Source: Stenomitos rutilans HA7619-LM2
GTDB lineage: Bacteria; Cyanobacteriota; Cyanobacteriia; Leptolyngbyales; Leptolyngbyaceae
Direction of reading: 5' to 3'
DNA length: 64,000 nucleotides
NCBI GenBank assembly: GCA_019358945.1
Contig: JAHHIE010000014.1
Coordinates: 1-64,000 of the forward strand
A model generated the notes under the pieces. It had not been told where the DNA came from, ran no database searches, and saw only the letters and a list, made by a program, of their open reading frames with translations. Both the position numbers and the translations under genes were made by a program. Below, one piece after another: positions 60,611 to 64,000 of this stretch (position 1 is the stretch's first letter; each line of letters begins with the position of its first letter).

Positions 60611-61147
60611 CTACTCGCGCTGTAACACAAAGAAGAACGGTTGTTCCATACCCTTTAAGTCCATGACGCTAAACACTGTACTAGCATCAACTTTGCGAAA
60701 GATATCGTGAATGGGTAGAGCGTCATAAATCATCGTCGCACTCTCCTTACCACGGTAATTGGTCAGGCGAAGCCGTGCACACGATCGACTCGTGGTAAAC
60801 AACGGTAGGGATAGCTGAAGAGCCCGTCCTACAACTTCTGACTTTGGAATAGGTAGACGATCGAGCCAACGGACTACTGGCAGCATCCAGACCGGATCAA
60901 CGCTTGCTGTGCCGCCACTTATCGCTTTAAACACGAGCGGATGGACATGCTCAGCGTCATCAAAGCGCTTGCCGTGCCATTGAAACGCCTCAAGTACGCC
61001 ATCGAGTGGGTGATCGGTAGGAAAGCTCGTACCTTTCCATGAGCCAATCATAAAGTTGATATCGGCGCGATCGAGGCTGTCGAAAATGTCCCACGTCTCA
61101 GCCGTGCTTACTTTGCCGACAGCAACTGCTTCAGAAAATGTCTTCAC
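60611..61147 (-). CDS. GXWXG/DUF4334 domain protein
   Basis: The 178-residue protein has an N-terminal GXWXG domain (FMIGSWKGTSFPTDHPLDGV contains G-W-G) and a DUF4334 C-terminal domain (RLTNYRGKESATMIYDALPI, then VFSVMDLKG). Family members occur in bacteria and fungi; they may bind a small lipophilic ligand, but no function is proven. GTG at 61147 is the start. It has no operon partner. Confidence 0.88.
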   Translation of the reverse strand: MKTFSEAVAVGKVSTAETWDIFDSLDRADINFMIGSWKGTSFPTDHPLDGVLEAFQWHGKRFDDAEHVHPLVFKAISGGTASVDPVWMLPVVRWLDRLPIPKSEVVGRALQLSLPLFTTSRSCARLRLTNYRGKESATMIYDALPIHDIFRKVDASTVFSVMDLKGMEQPFFFVLQRE

Positions 61148-61274
61148 ACGTAGTCTCCATGTGCAAAGTGTCTTGGGAGCTCATTATAGTGAACAGAATC
61201 TTTCCGCAACAGAATCTTTCGGTACAAAGTCAACACGGTGGTACATTAGCCATAGCCGTCGATCGCTGATTACA

Positions 61275-63074
61275 TTACGCCTGATTCAGCAACACCGAAA
61301 TCGTGTTGGAACCATTATTTGCCACGACTAAATCGAGTTGACCATCGCCATTGAAATCGCCCACACCAAGACCCAACGGATCTTTCCCCACCGTGTAATT
61401 CAGCGCCGTCTGGAAGGTGCCATCGCCATTCCCCAGTAGTACCGAGACGGTGCCAGAGGACGCATTCGTCACTGCGAGGTCGAGCTTGCCATCGCCATTC
61501 AAATCGCCTGCACTGATATCAAAGGGAAGGCTACCGACGGCATAGCTGACTGCCGTTTGAAACGTACCATTCCCGTTTCCCAACAACACCGAAACCGTTT
61601 GGGCACCAGGATTTGTGACTGCCAGGTCAAGCGTACCGTCGTTATTGAAATCATTCACACTGAGTTCGCCTGGGCTGCTGCCTGCCACATAGTCAACCGC
61701 CGTTTGAAAGGTGCCATCTCCTTTCCCTAGTAGCACCGAAACGGTATTAGCTGTTGTGCCATTGTTTGCCACTACTAAATCAAGCTTGCCGTCACCGTTC
61801 AAATCGCTTGAAGTAACACCAAAGGGGACACTTCCTACGGCATAGTTGACCGCTGGTTGAAAGGTGCCATCCCCCTTTCCTAACGACACCGACACCCTAT
61901 TGGAACTGGCCGTCACTGCCAAGTCTGGCTTGCCGTCGCCGTTAAAATCACTGGTATTGATACCTGCGAAGTTTGCGCCTGTAGCATGGTTAATTGCTGC
62001 CTGGAAGGTGCCATCCCCGTTCCCCAGTAGCACCGAGACGTTGTTAGAGATGATGTTTGTCACTGCCAGATCTGGCTTACCATCACCATTAAAGTCACTG
62101 GTGCTAATACCAGATGGAACCCTTCCTACAGCATAGTTAACCACTGGTTGAAAGGTGCCGTTTCCATTTCCTAGTAGTACCGAAACCGTGTCGGTGCTAC
62201 GGTTTGTGACGGCTACGTCAAGCTTACCATCGCCATTGAGGTCGATCGCGCTAAGACCATAGGGGAAGCTTCCTGCGGGATCATTAACCGCTGGAGCAAA
62301 GAGGGAAAACGTGCCGCTACCGACAATCTGCCAGTTTTGATCAGGTACTGGGGTAGTCAACACGGCGTTTGCCAGAGAGGTGCTATGCATCAACCAGATG
62401 GCATTCTCCCCGGTCGCCTGGTTGCGCCACACCAGGTCAGAATTGCCGTCCTGGTTAAAGTCACCTGTGGCTTGAATCTGCCAGATCGGGTCTACTACCT
62501 CATCAATAATCACACCACTGATAAGAGAAGTCCCATTCATCAGCCAGATCGCATTCTCCCCTGTGGTCTGGTTGCGCCACACCAGGTCAGAATTTCTGTC
62601 GTTGTTAAAGTCACCCGTGCCTACAATCTGCCAGTTTTGATCCGCGATCGGTGTTGTGTACATACCGCTAGAGAGAGAGGTATCATTCATCAGCCAGATC
62701 GCATTCTCCCCTGTGCTCCCATTCCGCCACACCAGATCAGAGTTGCCGTCCTGATTGAAGTCGCCGACTCCCACAATGTGCCAGTTCAAATCTGCTACTG
62801 GAGTGATGAACACGCCGCTGGAGAGAGACGCTTCACTCATGAGCCAGATGGCATTTTCCCCTGTGACCTCGTTTCGCCATACCAGATCGGAGCTGCCATC
62901 CTGATTGAAGTCGCCCGCTCCAGCTAGTTTCCAGTTTGAATCTGGTACGGCGGTTGTAAATCTTCCAACCTCTAGAGTGGTGCCATTCATGAGCCAGATG
63001 GCATTCTCTCCGGTCAGTGGATTTCTGAAAAGCAAGTTCTGTCCTAAGTCAAGACTGGTATTGGTAGCAGGCAT
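61275..63074 (-). CDS. FG-GAP/VCBS repeat protein
   Basis: The 599-residue protein has two halves. The N-terminal half repeats GENAIWLMN-like units about six times, each followed by GDFNQDGSSDLVWRN-like blocks. The C-terminal half repeats SDLNGDGKLDLAVTN-like blocks alternating with VSVLLGNGDGTFQ. DxDxDG-type loops bind calcium in such beta-propeller proteins. It is probably a surface or secreted protein, although no signal peptide is visible at MPATNTSLDLGQN. ATG at 63074. A relative ends at 63459. Confidence 0.85.
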   Translation of the reverse strand: MPATNTSLDLGQNLLFRNPLTGENAIWLMNGTTLEVGRFTTAVPDSNWKLAGAGDFNQDGSSDLVWRNEVTGENAIWLMSEASLSSGVFITPVADLNWHIVGVGDFNQDGNSDLVWRNGSTGENAIWLMNDTSLSSGMYTTPIADQNWQIVGTGDFNNDRNSDLVWRNQTTGENAIWLMNGTSLISGVIIDEVVDPIWQIQATGDFNQDGNSDLVWRNQATGENAIWLMHSTSLANAVLTTPVPDQNWQIVGSGTFSLFAPAVNDPAGSFPYGLSAIDLNGDGKLDVAVTNRSTDTVSVLLGNGNGTFQPVVNYAVGRVPSGISTSDFNGDGKPDLAVTNIISNNVSVLLGNGDGTFQAAINHATGANFAGINTSDFNGDGKPDLAVTASSNRVSVSLGKGDGTFQPAVNYAVGSVPFGVTSSDLNGDGKLDLVVANNGTTANTVSVLLGKGDGTFQTAVDYVAGSSPGELSVNDFNNDGTLDLAVTNPGAQTVSVLLGNGNGTFQTAVSYAVGSLPFDISAGDLNGDGKLDLAVTNASSGTVSVLLGNGDGTFQTALNYTVGKDPLGLGVGDFNGDGQLDLVVANNGSNTISVLLNQA

Positions 63075-63458
63075 AGAGTAGCGTCTCCTGAAATCTAAGT
63101 CTTGGGGCTAAAGATCTGAGCAAAGAAGCGGAAGTCACTGTGGCGAGGTTGAGACTTGAGCAAGTTTGCATTCAGGTATCGACCAGTTAAGCACCAGACC
63201 CTTTTCATTTCCTTGCTACGGGACTGAATACAAGACACGTCATACCCGTTACGGAGATTTGCGCTATACCATCAAAACGAGTGCGGCCCTCGTCTTCCGT
63301 CTAACGTTTCTCAGCATTTGCCCAGCGACTGATTCAACGTTCAAGCGGTGCAATACGAATGCTCTGACAGACGATCGCATCGTATCGAACCACAATGGCA
63401 GTGCAATCATTGCATTGAGCAATATGAAGGCGAGGCGCGATCGCTTCACACTCTTGCG
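63075..63458. other. Gene-free region between two FG-GAP genes
   Basis: No gene is convincing on either strand. It lies upstream of the FG-GAP gene at 61275-63074 and downstream of the one that enters from the right edge, so it should contain a promoter and a terminator, but neither is clear. Confidence 0.4.
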
Positions 63459-64000
63459 TCACGACTGGTTCAACGACACCACTACACTTCTGAGGGTTGG
63501 CAGCGTTTCAGTCATAGCTAAGTCGATCTTGCCATCGCGATTGAAATCACCAGCAACGATACCAAAGAGACTGGTTGCTGCCTGATAGTTGATTGCCGCT
63601 TGGAAGGTGCCATTGCCATTTCCCAATAGCACTGACAAAACGGGGTAACTCTCATTCGCCACAGTTAAGTCGATCTTGCCATCGCGATCGAAATCGCCAA
63701 TGACAACACTGCGTGGACGACTTCCTACCGCATAGCTTACCACTGCTCGAAAGGTACCAGTGCCAGTCCCCAGTAGCACCGACACCGTGTTGGAGTTCAA
63801 GTTCGTCACAACTAAGTCCGTCTTACCATCCACATTGAAATCGCCTGTAGTCACACCAAAAGGAGTATTTCCCGCCGCGTAGTTCACCGCTGTTTGAAAG
63901 GTGCCAGTCCCAGTCCCCAACAGCACCGACACTGTGTTGGAGTCGAAATTCGTTACGACTAAGTCCGTCTTGCCATCCACATTGAAATCGCCCGCAACAA
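63459..64000 (-). CDS. FG-GAP repeat protein, cut by the right edge of the window
   Basis: The stop is at 63459. The frame is open to position 64000, so the true start lies outside. The visible 180 residues contain about four repeats (GDFNVDGKTDLVVTN, NSNTVSVLLGTGTGTF), each alternating with VNYAAG-like stretches, of the same kind as the gene at 61275-63074. The last repeats end LFGIVAGDFNRDGKIDLAMT and a short tail, VVVSLNQS. Tandem FG-GAP genes suggest duplication. Confidence 0.85.
   Translation of the reverse strand, partial: VAGDFNVDGKTDLVVTNFDSNTVSVLLGTGTGTFQTAVNYAAGNTPFGVTTGDFNVDGKTDLVVTNLNSNTVSVLLGTGTGTFRAVVSYAVGSRPRSVVIGDFDRDGKIDLTVANESYPVLSVLLGNGNGTFQAAINYQAATSLFGIVAGDFNRDGKIDLAMTETLPTLRSVVVSLNQS

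Noticed and set aside
1-64000. CRISPR array, rRNA, tRNA, riboswitch or prophage
   Set aside because: No regularly spaced repeats, rRNA motifs, cloverleaves, known riboswitch cores or phage structural genes were seen.

Overview
This window is chromosomal DNA from a cyanobacterium, very probably a filamentous one of the Leptolyngbya-like kind. The palindrome GCGATCGC (HIP1) recurs throughout. Photosystem I genes (psaF, psaJ, psaL, psaX) and chlM (chlorophyll synthesis) are present. There is also a hormogonium-polysaccharide cluster (hpsA, hpsB, hpsC and a third pseudopilin), typical of motile filamentous cyanobacteria. The genus is inferred only from gene content and repeat style. No rRNA, tRNA or CRISPR array was recognised.

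Layout. 1-6300: a truncated-looking dienelactone hydrolase next to an unidentified gene end, then ribosomal protein S1, a Tab2-type RNA-binding protein, a TldE/PmbA-like protein and a peptide-type ABC binding lipoprotein. 6339-14969 (minus): hpsA-hpsB-hpsC-fimT/gspH-like pseudopilins, read as one unit. 15562-19533 (minus): rpmB, htpG, tsaD. 19730-21289: psaF-psaJ-psaL. 21410-24359: gmk and remA (minus), then an NFACT/RqcH-like protein. 24515-24649: a candidate small RNA with promoter and terminator. 24901-29775: a glycosyltransferase, a sugar-phosphate transferase and a ClC-CBS-USP chloride channel. 29876-38887: mostly conserved cyanobacterial genes, including a DciA-like protein, a membrane protein next to a PspA/Vipp1-type protein, a DHH phosphoesterase, an AI-2E-type transporter and YajQ. 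39208-43388: response regulator, lipA, psaX, a LivH-type permease and a HEAT-like protein. 43930-50019: secreted and membrane proteins, chlM, a MerR-controlled NTF2-SDR operon and nagA. 50168-64000: an accessory zone with an NmrA/HxlR pair, prolyl oligopeptidase, a DUF29 pseudogene broken by a 100-bp mobile element, gene-end fossils, a VOC/AraC pair, peptidase E, a DUF433/DUF5615 toxin-antitoxin pair, a Uma2 protein and FG-GAP repeat proteins.

How it works together. The photosystem I genes are in the psaF-psaJ-psaL order, and PsaL has a proline-rich loop insert. That combination has been linked to tetrameric photosystem I. The hps pseudopilins and the two polysaccharide enzymes further on suggest slime export and gliding. 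Much of the remaining interest is in repeats: heptamer repeats inserted in frame in htpG and nagA, hairpin repeats at gene 3' ends that may act as terminators, and small inverted-repeat elements. I found no clearly new multi-gene system. The best candidates for follow-up are the PsaL variant, the small RNA, the tandem L7/L12-domain membrane protein and the membrane protein beside PspA.
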